Shown in pieces: positions 43,761 to 52,846 of a stretch of DNA of 64,000 bases; the stretch's first letter is position 1, and each line of letters begins with the position of its first letter. The DNA comes from Nocardia veterana NBRC 100344 (GTDB taxonomy: Bacteria; Actinomycetota; Actinomycetes; Mycobacteriales; Mycobacteriaceae): contig NZ_BAGM01000208.1 in assembly GCF_000308855.1 (NCBI RefSeq), positions 1 through 64,000 on the forward strand, read 5' to 3'. The notes beneath the pieces are model-generated. The model was not told where the DNA came from. It searched no databases and saw only the letters and a list, made by a program, of their open reading frames with translations. Position numbers and translations under genes: made by a program.

Positions 43761-43780
43761 GTCTACTGATTGACTATTTT
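43761..43780 (-). promoter_or_regulatory. AAAATAGTC site upstream of the conservon
   Basis: The minus strand reads AAAATAGTCAATCAGTAGAC, sharing the first nine bases with the sites at 36905 and 57902. It lies 81 bp before cvnA. Confidence 0.5.
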
Positions 43781-43876
43781 CTGTTAGAGCTGTTCACGTC
43801 GAGCTTGTGCCGGGGCTCGGGCGTAAGCCGCTGCGGCACATCGGAGTCGAAAGTGATATGTATGAGTAGTAGATAT

Positions 43877-43907
43877 TTTAGTGTTAGACTAAATCGCATA
43901 GCGATTT
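43877..43907. promoter_or_regulatory. Two adjacent inverted repeats upstream of the APH-type gene
   Basis: TTTAGT-GTTAG-ACTAAA (43877-43893) adjoins AAATCGC-ATA-GCGATTT (43891-43907); both have perfect arms. They end a few bases before the ribosome-binding site GAGGAGG (43914-43920), so they probably act as operator(s) or as a leader hairpin. Confidence 0.5.
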
Positions 43908-43924
43908 CGTGGTGAGGAGGTGCC

Positions 43925-45343
43925 GTGCTCGCACAGGCTGAAACCGTCGACGCGACGGCGACTGTGACCGGTGTGCATCGGGCTCTGGTGCTCGAACTCG
44001 AAAGCGCGCATTCGGACCAGGCTCAGCAGTCGCATGTTCTGGAGGTCGCGGACGCGTTGTTTCATCGCGCGGTGCTGACCGATTTGCTGCCGGCACGCCG
44101 CGCCCGCGCCCGCGACGAGCTCGCGGAGCTGATGTCGGCTGTGGCGCCGTGGGCCGAGCTGGACCCGCACCACGATCCGTACCGGACTGTCGCCGATACC
44201 GCGGAACCGCTGGCTGCGGGTGACCTCGTGCCGCATGAGCTGACCGCACGGGTGCTGCACCTTCTGGCGCGCACCGACCTGCCCGAACTGGGTACTGCGG
44301 GACCCGCCGAGCGCTTGAAAACGGAAGCGACCGTGATGAATTGGCTCGGAAGGCAGACGTCGTCCGGGTTGAGTGTCGCGCAGGTCGAAAAGTATCTGCG
44401 CGCGAAGACGGGAGAGCCGATCTCGGTGGAGTCGGTCGCCGAATTGTCCGGCGGATTCTCCAAGACGACGACCGCGGTGAGTCTGCGCCGGCCCGGACGC
44501 GAGCCCGAACGGATCGTTTTACGCCAGATCACTCCGGGACGTGACTCGCACACGCTGGCCGGGGAATACGAGGTACTGCGCTTCGTCTGGGAGCGAGGAG
44601 TGACTGTCGCCGAGCCGCTGTGGATCGAACCGCAATCCAATGCTCTAGGCGGTCCGTTCTTCGCCTCACGCCGCGCGGAGGGCGGCAATCTCGGTGATGT
44701 CTTCGGGCCGGACGAAGGCACCGGCCCGGAAGCGGCGGGAGAGTTGGCTCGGGCGCTGGCGAGGCTGCATACCGTCGAACTCGACAATATGCCGGATACC
44801 CCGGTCGCGCCGATGTCGACGCATGGTGAGATCCTCGCAGCGATCGATGAGCAGGAGCGGCTGGTCGCCGCCGCTGATCCGGCTGGCGGACTGGTCGTCC
44901 ACCCGCTGCAGAATCTGCTCTTCGCCTGGCTGAGGACGCATGCCCCCTCGGGGGTGCCCAGGCCCGTCCTGCTGCACGGTGACCCTGGGTTCCACAACAT
45001 TCTCGTCCGCGACGGGGCGTTGACGGCACTGCTGGATTGGGAGCGCGCCCGGGTCGGGGATGCCGCGCAGGACCTTGCCTATGTTCGCCCCCACGTCACG
45101 CGAGTGCAGCCGTGGGAGGACTTTTTGCGCGTTTATCGAGAAGCGGGTGGAGAGGCCCCCGACGACGATCGGTTGCGCTTCTACAGCGTCTGGCACGATG
45201 CGTGGAGATTCGTCGGAGCCTATCGTGGGCTCGGGCGACTCGTCTCGCAGCCGCGTACGTTGCTGGACGGTGTTCTGGGATTACTGCACGCGCCGAGGTT
45301 CTTGCTCAGCGGTCTGGAGAACGCCTTCGAGGTGCAGCTGTGA
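43925..45343 (+). CDS. APH-type phosphotransferase with N-terminal extension
   Basis: 472 aa from a GTG at 43925 with GAGGAGG five bases before. The first ~130 residues are helical and specific to a subgroup. The kinase core follows: VAELSGGFSKTTTAVSLRRP (nucleotide loop), ERIVLRQI (Lys/Arg position), GGPFFASRRAEGG (hinge), catalytic loop LLHGDPGFHNILVRDG and metal-binding LLDWERARVGDAAQDLAYVR. It phosphorylates a small molecule with ATP; the substrate is unknown and antibiotic resistance is not implied. Its stop overlaps the next gene's GTG. Confidence 0.9.
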   Translation: MLAQAETVDATATVTGVHRALVLELESAHSDQAQQSHVLEVADALFHRAVLTDLLPARRARARDELAELMSAVAPWAELDPHHDPYRTVADTAEPLAAGDLVPHELTARVLHLLARTDLPELGTAGPAERLKTEATVMNWLGRQTSSGLSVAQVEKYLRAKTGEPISVESVAELSGGFSKTTTAVSLRRPGREPERIVLRQITPGRDSHTLAGEYEVLRFVWERGVTVAEPLWIEPQSNALGGPFFASRRAEGGNLGDVFGPDEGTGPEAAGELARALARLHTVELDNMPDTPVAPMSTHGEILAAIDEQERLVAAADPAGGLVVHPLQNLLFAWLRTHAPSGVPRPVLLHGDPGFHNILVRDGALTALLDWERARVGDAAQDLAYVRPHVTRVQPWEDFLRVYREAGGEAPDDDRLRFYSVWHDAWRFVGAYRGLGRLVSQPRTLLDGVLGLLHAPRFLLSGLENAFEVQL

Positions 45344-46449
45344 GCACCCGGGCGTTGCATTCGCTGGACGAGACGTTGATGCATCAGGCGCCGTGGCCGT
45401 TTCGGTTCGCCGCCACCTCCGATCATCGCTTCTACGACCGATACTGGTTCGCGGGGGTCGACCCGGAAGGCAGGGCGGGATTTCTGTCCGGGATGGCCTT
45501 CTACAAGAACATGCACGTCTGCGATGGATATGGCGCCGTCCAGGCCGGTCGCCGTCAGCACAACGCCAGGTGGTCGCGGCCACTTGCGGCGGACCTCGAA
45601 GCGACCGCGGTCGGTGATCTATCCGTCGAGGTCCTCGAGCCCTATCGACAACTGCGAGTGCGGTGGTCCGGCGCGACCACGCCGTTGTCGGCGGACTTGG
45701 TCTACAGCTCGTCGTTCGACCCCTACACCGAAGAGCACTACCTCGACGCCAGCACGGGCCGGATCACGCAGGAGATAACCCGATACAACCAGATCGGACG
45801 CTGGAACGGCTGGCTCAGCGTCGATGACGAACGTATCGACGTTCGTGATTGGTGGGGAGTGCGGGACCACTCCTGGGGTGTCCGGCCCGGCGTCGGTGGA
45901 CTGGACCGGTCTGTCGCGGATCCCGCGGCGGGCCGGGCGGCGCCCATGCTGCACGCAGTGCTGTATTGCGCCACTGCAGATACGTCGATCTGTATCTCGC
46001 GGCGCGAGGACGCGGCGGGGCGGGTCACCTATCTCGACGGCGAGGTCATCGGCTCGGACGGCACCCACGCGACGGTGATCCGGGCGGACCTGTCGCCCCG
46101 GTTCGTCGACGGTGCCCGGGTGTATGAATCCGTCTCACTGCACGTTGACTGCGACGACGGGCGATCCTTCGACATCGAGGCTGCTCCGCTACTCGAACCG
46201 TGGGCGTACGCGGGAACGGGCTATGACGGAGGGTTCGACGACGGCAGGGGACTGGGGGTCCCGCGCGGCGAGATCGCCGAGCACGATGTGTACGACCTGG
46301 TCCCGCCCGAACAAGTGCTGCTGGGCGGGAACTCGACCCCGAGCGGGCACAGAGAGCAATTTGCCACGGTGCGGGTCGACGGTGTCCGAACGACGGGATA
46401 CTGCACCGTGATGACCCGCGGGGCCTTGCCCCATTACGGGTTGGATTAG
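45340..46449 (+). CDS. Lipocalin/CrtC-like protein with RDHSWG motif (DUF7064/7065-like)
   Basis: 369 aa from a GTG at 45340 overlapping the kinase stop (GTGA). Beta-rich, no signal peptide. The motif DWWGVRDHSWGVRPG is typical of the two-domain lipocalin-like proteins related to hydroxyneurosporene synthase (CrtC) and AttH, often listed as DUF7064/DUF7065. Those with known function bind or hydrate hydrophobic, often isoprenoid, molecules. Coupling to the kinase suggests they share a substrate (inference). Confidence 0.7.
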   Translation: MSTRALHSLDETLMHQAPWPFRFAATSDHRFYDRYWFAGVDPEGRAGFLSGMAFYKNMHVCDGYGAVQAGRRQHNARWSRPLAADLEATAVGDLSVEVLEPYRQLRVRWSGATTPLSADLVYSSSFDPYTEEHYLDASTGRITQEITRYNQIGRWNGWLSVDDERIDVRDWWGVRDHSWGVRPGVGGLDRSVADPAAGRAAPMLHAVLYCATADTSICISRREDAAGRVTYLDGEVIGSDGTHATVIRADLSPRFVDGARVYESVSLHVDCDDGRSFDIEAAPLLEPWAYAGTGYDGGFDDGRGLGVPRGEIAEHDVYDLVPPEQVLLGGNSTPSGHREQFATVRVDGVRTTGYCTVMTRGALPHYGLD

Positions 46450-46496
46450 CGCGGCGTTTTGTCTCCACGTGCTGTGGTCTTATCCCCCGTGGGCAG

Positions 46497-47312
46497 TTAT
46501 GCACGCTGCGGCCGGGGTGTCTGCCACGGCATCAGCGAGCGAGCGCCGAGCCCGCCGTCGACCGGGAGGACGACGCCGGTCACGTACGCGCCGGCGGGAG
46601 CGGCGAGAAACAGCGCGGCGTTCGCCACGTCGGCAGCATTGCCGGCGGCCGGCGGCTCGGCTCGGCGCCACGCGTCGGGAGCGGTGTCGGCGGAGGGGAG
46701 TAGTTGCCGATTGCCATCTCCGTGGTCGACGGCGATGGTGCCGACTCGAATCGCGTTGCACCGAACGCCGAGGTGCCCGTAACCGATCGCGACCGATCGA
46801 GTCATCGCTTCGAGGCCGGCTTTCCCCGCGGCGTACACGTCGAAGCCCGGCATCGCCTGCGCGGCGGCGATCGAGGAGATGTTGACGATCGCTCCCGAGC
46901 CGGCCTGGACCATCGTGCGCAGGGCGTAGTGCGTCGTGAGATAACACGACGTCAGTGTGCGATCGATGAGTTGCCGCCAGGCTTCCGGTGTGACGGTGCC
47001 GATCGGCCCGTCCACGTCTCGCGTGTGCAGCAGATCGGTCGGCCCGGCGTTGTTCACCAACACCTGGATTCCGCCGTGGCGAGAGTCGCATACGTCGATC
47101 ACGTCGCGGACGTCGTTCTCGTCGGTGACGTCGGCTCGGTAGAAGGTGAGGCCGTATTGCTGCGCGACGGCCGTGCCGGCTTCTACGGTACGTCCGCAGA
47201 TCACCACGTCAGCGCCGCGTTGCCGCATGAGTTGGGCAGTTGCCAGTCCGATGCCTTTCGTTCCCCCGGTGATCAGTGCCGTCTTGCCGTCCAGCCGAAA
47301 CGGATCGTCCAC
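46497..47312 (-). CDS. Short-chain dehydrogenase/reductase
   Basis: 271 aa. Classical SDR: TALITGGTKGIGLATAQLMR, LVNNAGPTDLL, NISSIAAAQAMPGFDVYAAG KAG (Ser, Tyr, Lys) and VTGVVLPVDGGLG. Arg in CGRTVE after strand two suggests NADP(H). Substrate unknown. It diverges from the swivel-protein gene at 47404 across a dyad. Confidence 0.92.
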   Translation of the reverse strand: MDDPFRLDGKTALITGGTKGIGLATAQLMRQRGADVVICGRTVEAGTAVAQQYGLTFYRADVTDENDVRDVIDVCDSRHGGIQVLVNNAGPTDLLHTRDVDGPIGTVTPEAWRQLIDRTLTSCYLTTHYALRTMVQAGSGAIVNISSIAAAQAMPGFDVYAAGKAGLEAMTRSVAIGYGHLGVRCNAIRVGTIAVDHGDGNRQLLPSADTAPDAWRRAEPPAAGNAADVANAALFLAAPAGAYVTGVVLPVDGGLGARSLMPWQTPRPQRA

Positions 47313-47331
47313 GCTTCCTCCTAATAACTCT

Positions 47332-47345
47332 AACTATCAATAGTT
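47332..47345. promoter_or_regulatory. AACTAT-CA-ATAGTT dyad
   Basis: Perfect six-base arms around a two-base centre, in the 91-bp divergent region between the SDR and swivel-protein genes. ATAGT matches the core of the other sites in the region. Confidence 0.45.
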
Positions 47346-47403
47346 GTGTTATCTGGTACCGTCAAGCGCGAACGGCGTCGAGGATGAAGAGGAGCGCTGT
47401 GTC

Positions 47404-49140
47404 ATGGTGGACATCACGAAGCCGTGGGTCGTCGACAACGAACTCAGCACACGGTGGCCGGTCTATACGCGAGCCAATGTCGCGGAGGTCGCGGGCACGG
47501 TCGCCACCCCGCTGTTCTGGACGATGATCGGAGGCCCTCCGAACGAGCGTCAGTGGAAGCAGGCGCTGGCGGAGTTCGGCGCGTTCGATCTGGACGAATT
47601 TCGCCCCGACACTCTGGACATCCAGGGACTGGTGCACGGATACGTCTACCTGAACCTGTCGAATATGCGGACCTTCGGCGCCCGAATGCCCGGCGCGACA
47701 CCGGACCTCATGGACCGCACCTACCTCGGCGACACCAAAGCGCCGGCCTATGTACCTCATCCGGATGACGCCAAGCCGGAGTACACGCAGCGCATTCTCG
47801 AGACCATCGGTCGAGTGATGGCGGAGACCGAACGTCCCGACCTCGAGGAGCATCGTCTGCTCGCGGAGAAGTTGCGCGCGGAGCGTCCCGATCTGGCGGC
47901 GATGACCGATGCCGAATTGTTGGAGCGGCAGCGCCACGTGCTCCGTGAGATCTATCCACCGTTGCTGCGCACCCATCTGCGCATGGTGTACGAGGGTTCG
48001 GTGGTCACCGGCGCCCTCGAGGAGGCCCTGGCGCCGCTGGGGGAGCCGAGTCTCTCGGTGACGCTGATGAGCGGGCTCGGAAATGTGGCATCGGCCGCTC
48101 CCAACGACGTCATGTGGCAGTTGGGACGCATGGCTCAGGAGTCGCCGACCGTTCGAGCCGAGTTCGACGCCGGTCCCAGCGACCTGGAGCGCCGCCTGCG
48201 CAGTTCCGCCGATCCCGACATCGCCGAATTCGTCGCAGGTTTCGATGACCTCCTGTACCGCTTCGGCTCCCGCTCGACGCAGGAGTGGGAAGCGAACGCG
48301 AAGACCTGGGAATCATTTCCCGCCATCCCGCTGGGCATGATCGACCGCATGCGGCTGCAGCCGGAGGAAAAGAATCCTGCCGAGCAGGCGCGCCGGTTGC
48401 GCGCCGAGCGGGAGAAGGCTCTGGCTGACTTGCGAGAGCAGCTGGCGGGCACCCCTGAACTGGTGAGAATAGAGGCCGCGCTGCGGTCGGTCGCCGTGTA
48501 CTCCCCGGCCCGCGAGCAGAGTAAGACCAATACTGTCCGGGTCCTGCATGAGGGAAGGCTGCCGATGGTGGAACTCGGGCGCAGGTATGCCACTGCAGGA
48601 CATTTCCGCCGACCTGACGACATCACGATGTTCCGCGAGGACGAACTCGACGCGCTGATCGCGAACCCGGGCGGATTCGGTGACCTGATCGCGGAGCGGT
48701 GGGCCTGGTTCGACGCGTTGTCCGAGCTCGAGCCTCCTTTCATCATCGAAGCGGGCAGCGTTCCGCCGGTCACGACATGGGCCAAGCGGAAGGACCCCGT
48801 CGTCGATGTGGCGGTGAGCGGCGATGTGCTGAGCGGACTTCCCGCGTGTGCGGGTGTGGCAACGGGTACGGCGCGAGTCATCCTCGACCCTGAGGAGGCG
48901 GCCGACCTCGAGCCCGGAGAGATCTTGGTCGCTCCGTTGACGGATCCGGGTTGGACGCCGCTGTTCACGTCCGCGGAGGCGGTGGTGGTCGATGTCGGCG
49001 CGGTGATGAGTCACGCCGCCATCGTGAGCCGGGAGCTGGGCATTCCGTGTGTTCTCGGAGTTACGAATGCCAGCAAGAGGATTCGCAACGGAACCCGCAT
49101 CACCGTGGACGGTGGCGCGGGAACCATCACAGTTCATTGA
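47404..49140 (+). CDS. PEP-utilising swivel-domain protein (type A)
   Basis: 578 aa from the ATG at 47404 (GAGGAG nine bases before). Residues ~1-470 are helical: RWPVYTRANVAEVAGTVATP near the start and a central LLYRFGSRSTQEWEANAKTW, resembling the substrate-binding domain of rifampin phosphotransferase. The last ~95 residues are the phosphohistidine domain: GEILVAPLTDPGWTPLFTSA and VMSHAAIVSRELGIPCVLG, with the His near 536. No ATP-grasp domain is present, so ATP-dependent loading would need another protein. It is more distant from the other three swivel proteins than they are from each other. Confidence 0.85.
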   Translation: MVDITKPWVVDNELSTRWPVYTRANVAEVAGTVATPLFWTMIGGPPNERQWKQALAEFGAFDLDEFRPDTLDIQGLVHGYVYLNLSNMRTFGARMPGATPDLMDRTYLGDTKAPAYVPHPDDAKPEYTQRILETIGRVMAETERPDLEEHRLLAEKLRAERPDLAAMTDAELLERQRHVLREIYPPLLRTHLRMVYEGSVVTGALEEALAPLGEPSLSVTLMSGLGNVASAAPNDVMWQLGRMAQESPTVRAEFDAGPSDLERRLRSSADPDIAEFVAGFDDLLYRFGSRSTQEWEANAKTWESFPAIPLGMIDRMRLQPEEKNPAEQARRLRAEREKALADLREQLAGTPELVRIEAALRSVAVYSPAREQSKTNTVRVLHEGRLPMVELGRRYATAGHFRRPDDITMFREDELDALIANPGGFGDLIAERWAWFDALSELEPPFIIEAGSVPPVTTWAKRKDPVVDVAVSGDVLSGLPACAGVATGTARVILDPEEAADLEPGEILVAPLTDPGWTPLFTSAEAVVVDVGAVMSHAAIVSRELGIPCVLGVTNASKRIRNGTRITVDGGAGTITVH

Positions 49141-49155
49141 GGTCCGGATACGGCG

Positions 49156-50793
49156 TCAGTCTCGAACGATGGCCACGGAGTTGGCAGCGCCGTCGACCAC
49201 GACGCGGTCGCCGTCGTGGATGACCCGGGTCCCGATCTCGGTACCGATGACGTAGGGGATACCCAATTCGCGGGCGACAACGGCACCGTGGCTGGACTGG
49301 CTGCCGATATCGATCACCAGCGCGGATGCCAACATCATCAGCGGCGCCCAGCTGGGGTCGGTGAATCGGCAGACCAGGATGTCACCGGCTTCGAGCTCTA
49401 TGTCCGTATCGGGTTGGGTCAGCACTCGGGCACGTCCCTCTCGTCGCCCGCCTCCGGATGCTTTCCCCGAGAGAGGACGGTCCGGCGGCGGGCAGGCGAA
49501 CACCGCCGGATCTTCGGTCGTCATGTCGGGCATTCCGGTGAATGCGGTTGGAATCACGATTTTTTCGTAGATTTCTCGCTGCGACCGGCGATAGGCGATA
49601 CATGCTTCGGCCCGGGACGAGCGATCGGCAGCCATGGCGTCGATTTCGGGAATCGTCAGGAAGAATATGTCGTCGGCTTCCTGGATGCGTCCTTCCGACA
49701 TGTACTGTGACCCGAGTTCTCGGGCGGCTGCCCGGCATCCGTCCAACGCCATCAGGTAGGCGGCTTTGGTGAGTTCGAGTTTCCTGGTCAGTCCGGCCGC
49801 TCGGCGGAGCATGAAACGCAGAGCCGGTCGGCGAAGCCTGGGAACTTGGCACAGTAATTCGTGCTCGGCCCGTACACGGGCCCGCATCGCCTCTTCTTCC
49901 CGGTCCTTGGCGCTGATGATGTCGTCGCGGGCGCGGAAGGAGGCCACAAGGCTGTGCAGTGGACCGGGCTCTTCTCGCCACGAGAGGGTGTAGACATTGC
50001 CCTCACTCGGTCCGTGGAAACCGTAGTCCGCCAGAAAATCGACCAGAGTTCGGCGGCCCTGAGCCACCTCCCACAACGCTTCGGTCATCTGGGTCTCGGC
50101 GATACTTCCGTATCCGCGCAGCGTGTCCGACACGATGTGCTGGCACCCCGCCTTCTCGGCTGCCGAGAGAACCGCCCCCTCCGCTGCCGGCAGCAGGAAC
50201 CGCACGATGGAGTGTATGTACATCGCATCGCTGAACCGCTGGGCAGCAACGTGCAGCCGATGGAGGGGCTCGGTTCGGGCGTGCGTGTTCGCAGGGTCGA
50301 CGTCGAAAACCTCCTCCTTCCACCACCGGTATTGGCTCTCGCACAGCGCGGCATGACGGGAGTCGAGCCGCAGCGCACTCATGGGAAGTTTCGCGGCGAT
50401 GATCGGGATCCGTTGCACAGCACGGGGTTCCGGTGGGAGGCCGGGTCGCACGCTTCCCAGCAGATCGCGTTCGACGTCATCGGGAGCTACACCGGGCAGC
50501 CGCGCGAGGACCGCGCGCAGCACGTCGACGTTCACTGCTTGGCGCCCGTAGATCGCCGCGGTGGAGCGGCGATTCATATCGCGGGACATGATTTGCTCGC
50601 GTCGGGACAGCACACCGAAATCACCCATCGAGCGAAGCCAGGCGGCCTCCAGACCGTCGCCCCACACGCTCCAGCAGAGCGGAGTAAGGATTTGCGGTGT
50701 GGCCTCTGCCGTATTCGTCGTGGACCAGTAGCGTCCGGGCTCGCTCTCGCCTCGAACCGGATCGTAGTCGGCCGTTGCTGCGATATTCGTCAT
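49156..50793 (-). CDS. PEP-utilising swivel-domain protein (type B, copy 1)
   Basis: 545 aa from the ATG at 50793 (AAGGA upstream; ATGA overlap with the TetR stop). It begins DPVRGESEPGRYW, then TPLCWSVW, a block shared with the proteins at 53854 and 58044. The central DYGFHGPSEGNVYTLSWREE P is the helical domain's conserved loop. The C-terminal swivel domain has GDILVCRFTDPSWAPL and SSHGAVVARELGIPYVIG with the His near 501. No ATP-grasp domain. It is last in a unit with the lipocalin-like gene (51413) and TetR (50790). Confidence 0.88.
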   Translation of the reverse strand: MTNIAATADYDPVRGESEPGRYWSTTNTAEATPQILTPLCWSVWGDGLEAAWLRSMGDFGVLSRREQIMSRDMNRRSTAAIYGRQAVNVDVLRAVLARLPGVAPDDVERDLLGSVRPGLPPEPRAVQRIPIIAAKLPMSALRLDSRHAALCESQYRWWKEEVFDVDPANTHARTEPLHRLHVAAQRFSDAMYIHSIVRFLLPAAEGAVLSAAEKAGCQHIVSDTLRGYGSIAETQMTEALWEVAQGRRTLVDFLADYGFHGPSEGNVYTLSWREEPGPLHSLVASFRARDDIISAKDREEEAMRARVRAEHELLCQVPRLRRPALRFMLRRAAGLTRKLELTKAAYLMALDGCRAAARELGSQYMSEGRIQEADDIFFLTIPEIDAMAADRSSRAEACIAYRRSQREIYEKIVIPTAFTGMPDMTTEDPAVFACPPPDRPLSGKASGGGRREGRARVLTQPDTDIELEAGDILVCRFTDPSWAPLMMLASALVIDIGSQSSHGAVVARELGIPYVIGTEIGTRVIHDGDRVVVDGAANSVAIVRD

Positions 50794-51410
50794 GACTGTT
50801 TCCTTCGTTGGGATACGTTCGTGGTCGGCGCGGGCCGAACCACAATCGGTGCCACGACGAAGTCCTCGATCCAGCGACGCAGGTCGCCGCTGACCAGTTC
50901 CCTTCGCGACATGAAGACGTAGTGGTTGGACATGAACCAATGCATGATCCGTTCATCAGTGAGGCGCGAGACGAGTTCGCCCCGCCGCCGGCCGTGATCG
51001 AGAATCGGCTGCCAGTAATCGCATTCCATCCACATCACGCCGCTGTCTGCGGCCACCAGCTTCGCCGCCACATCGCCGAATTCCTCGGTGAAGACGACCG
51101 ACAGCAACTCGTTGGAGGCCGACAACTCGGCACCGATCACCAGCGACTCGGCGATGATGTCGCGAACCGGGCCGCTGATCGGGATGCGTCGGCGTCGTTC
51201 GTCGTTGACCGATACGATCTCGTCCTGCAGGAGTGCCCGTACCAGTTCTTCCTTGTTCGAGAAGTATCGGTAGAGATTCGGGCGGGCGATTCCTACCTCA
51301 CCGGCGATGTCATCCATTCGAGTGCCGTCGATCCCTTTGTCGCGCAGGATCGTTCGCGCCGCCTCGATGATCGCGCGACGTCGATCGGCTCGCATGTTCG
51401 TGGTCTGCAT
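50790..51410 (-). CDS. TetR-family repressor
   Basis: 206 aa from the ATG at 51410, two bases after the stop of the lipocalin-like gene. The N-terminal HTH reads ARTILRDKGIDGTRMDDIAG and EVGIARPNLYRYFSNKEELV. The C-terminal ligand-binding domain is aromatic-rich (WMECDYWQPILDHGRRRGEL). Being inside the operon and overlapping the swivel gene by ATGA, it probably controls this unit and perhaps the divergent pair at 52847. Confidence 0.93.
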   Translation of the reverse strand: MQTTNMRADRRRAIIEAARTILRDKGIDGTRMDDIAGEVGIARPNLYRYFSNKEELVRALLQDEIVSVNDERRRRIPISGPVRDIIAESLVIGAELSASNELLSVVFTEEFGDVAAKLVAADSGVMWMECDYWQPILDHGRRRGELVSRLTDERIMHWFMSNHYVFMSRRELVSGDLRRWIEDFVVAPIVVRPAPTTNVSQRRKQS

Positions 51411-51412
51411 CC

Positions 51413-52450
51413 TCAGCCCGCGATCAGCTTGTCCGCGGGAATGCGGTGACGGAAATACTCGAACCAGCCGTAGCCGAACTCGACGCCGCGCGCATCGCCG
51501 CGCAACGTCGTGATCCCGGCCATGGAGCCGTACCCGTCCCACCGTGACGCCTCGAAGTCGTCCATATGGCCACTGCCGTTCGATCGGTACTCCCAGATTT
51601 GGCCGGCGGATTCTTGTTCGGCGTAATGGATCTGGCCGGAATCCTCGACGCGATAGCGGCAATCGAGATCACTGCTGGCGAGTACGACCGTCCCGACGCC
51701 GTTCAAGTCCTCGACCACGGCTGCGACTCGCATGCCTTGCCCGCCGCGGACCAGGGTGCCCCACTGCATGGTGCCGTCGTCGAGCAGATTGCCGAACGCG
51801 TTGAAGCTGTGCTCGATCTCCCGGAAGAATTTCGCTTCCTTGGGTTCGACTCCGTGCTTCCAGTAGCCGGTTTCGACCACCATGATGCCGCGGCACGGAC
51901 GTCCTACGACTCTCCCCGATACGCGGCACGGGTACTCCGAATAGAACCATGGGTCCTCGGGCATCGGGGAATAGCCCTGGACCCCCAACGCCCCCGGGGT
52001 GCCTTCGAGGTGGAGAAGGTCTCCCTCGTCCCACAACACGGAGGTATCGGTCAATTCGACGTGGAGGGGACGTTCGTCGCGGGGCGCGATGGTGTCTCGG
52101 GTGCGTTGCAACACCGGCTCCGACCAGCGTCGCATCTCGGGAGAACTGAACCTGCGTAGTTCGCCACGCGCGCTCACACTGGTCTCGGGACGGAGCCCGA
52201 GCGTTCCGTGCTCATTGCACATGATGTAGAGACCGCCGGTCATCGAGCCGATGTACTTGCGTTCGACCACATAGGAGTTGCCCTCCTCGTCGCCGAGGTA
52301 GGCGTAGGTGTACTGCACCTGCATCCCCATCCCGTGATAGGTGGATGTGGGCTGCATGGTCGCCACTCGGGGCTGGAACGCGCCCACCACCGTGCGGAAG
52401 TCGAATTCACCGAACTCGGGCGAGGCCGCTTCTGCTTCGCTTCCCGTCAT
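51413..52450 (-). CDS. Lipocalin-like protein paired with swivel protein (copy 1)
   Basis: 345 aa from the ATG at 52450. Beta-rich, cytoplasmic. It shares with the protein at 52847 an ERK-x-[IV]-GS-[ML]-T-[GS]-G motif, SARGELRR, an EGD[LI]L segment and a GYWKHGVEPKEAKFF / AFWRHGLEWKEYGYF segment, so the two are paralogues. The fold seems like that of AttH/CrtC lipocalin-type proteins, but this is by general pattern only. It leads the operon with TetR and a swivel protein. Confidence 0.65.
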   Translation of the reverse strand: MTGSEAEAASPEFGEFDFRTVVGAFQPRVATMQPTSTYHGMGMQVQYTYAYLGDEEGNSYVVERKYIGSMTGGLYIMCNEHGTLGLRPETSVSARGELRRFSSPEMRRWSEPVLQRTRDTIAPRDERPLHVELTDTSVLWDEGDLLHLEGTPGALGVQGYSPMPEDPWFYSEYPCRVSGRVVGRPCRGIMVVETGYWKHGVEPKEAKFFREIEHSFNAFGNLLDDGTMQWGTLVRGGQGMRVAAVVEDLNGVGTVVLASSDLDCRYRVEDSGQIHYAEQESAGQIWEYRSNGSGHMDDFEASRWDGYGSMAGITTLRGDARGVEFGYGWFEYFRHRIPADKLIAG

Positions 52451-52638
52451 ATGCTCTCTCGCTTCTCTCGGACGCTGTGTTCCGTTGACTGATGTTGGAC
52501 AGCTATTACTTGCGGGCGCTTCACTGTGTTGGCAGCGATGCGGCGCAAGCGCGATCGGTTCGATCCTGCGCACGCCGCCTCGGGCGCTCGGTGGCGCAAC
52601 TGCGAATCGGCATCCGGCCCGTGGAAATGAAACAGCAA

Positions 52639-52648
52639 GTTGTACAAC
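52639..52648. promoter_or_regulatory. GTTGTACAAC palindrome in the divergent region
   Basis: AAGTTGTACAACG at 52637-52649 is centred on a perfect 10-bp palindrome, and a related AAGTTGTATCACT occurs about 60 bp on (near 52699). Both lie in the ~390-bp gap 52451-52846 between the two divergent lipocalin-like genes. They are candidate sites for the TetR protein encoded next door. An AT-rich stretch at 52750-52800 is the likely promoter of the plus-strand pair. Confidence 0.45.
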
Positions 52649-52846
52649 GAGTTTCGTTGCGCCAATCCCGGTCCGGTGCCGATGTGGCGGATACGCGTAA
52701 AGAAAGTTGTATCACTTCCGCCGTCGCGTGTGGTCCGAAACTGGAACATCCATATGTAGATAGATTGTCACTAGACGTTTTGGTGGTGTGCGATTAGCAT
52801 CACACCAGCTCGATACATCGAGCCGACCTACGTATCAGGAGAGATG

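Noticed and set aside
43925..45343. Aminoglycoside resistance gene
   Set aside because: The APH fold is shared by many small-molecule kinases. The long N-terminal extension and the lipocalin-like partner do not suit an antibiotic-resistance role.
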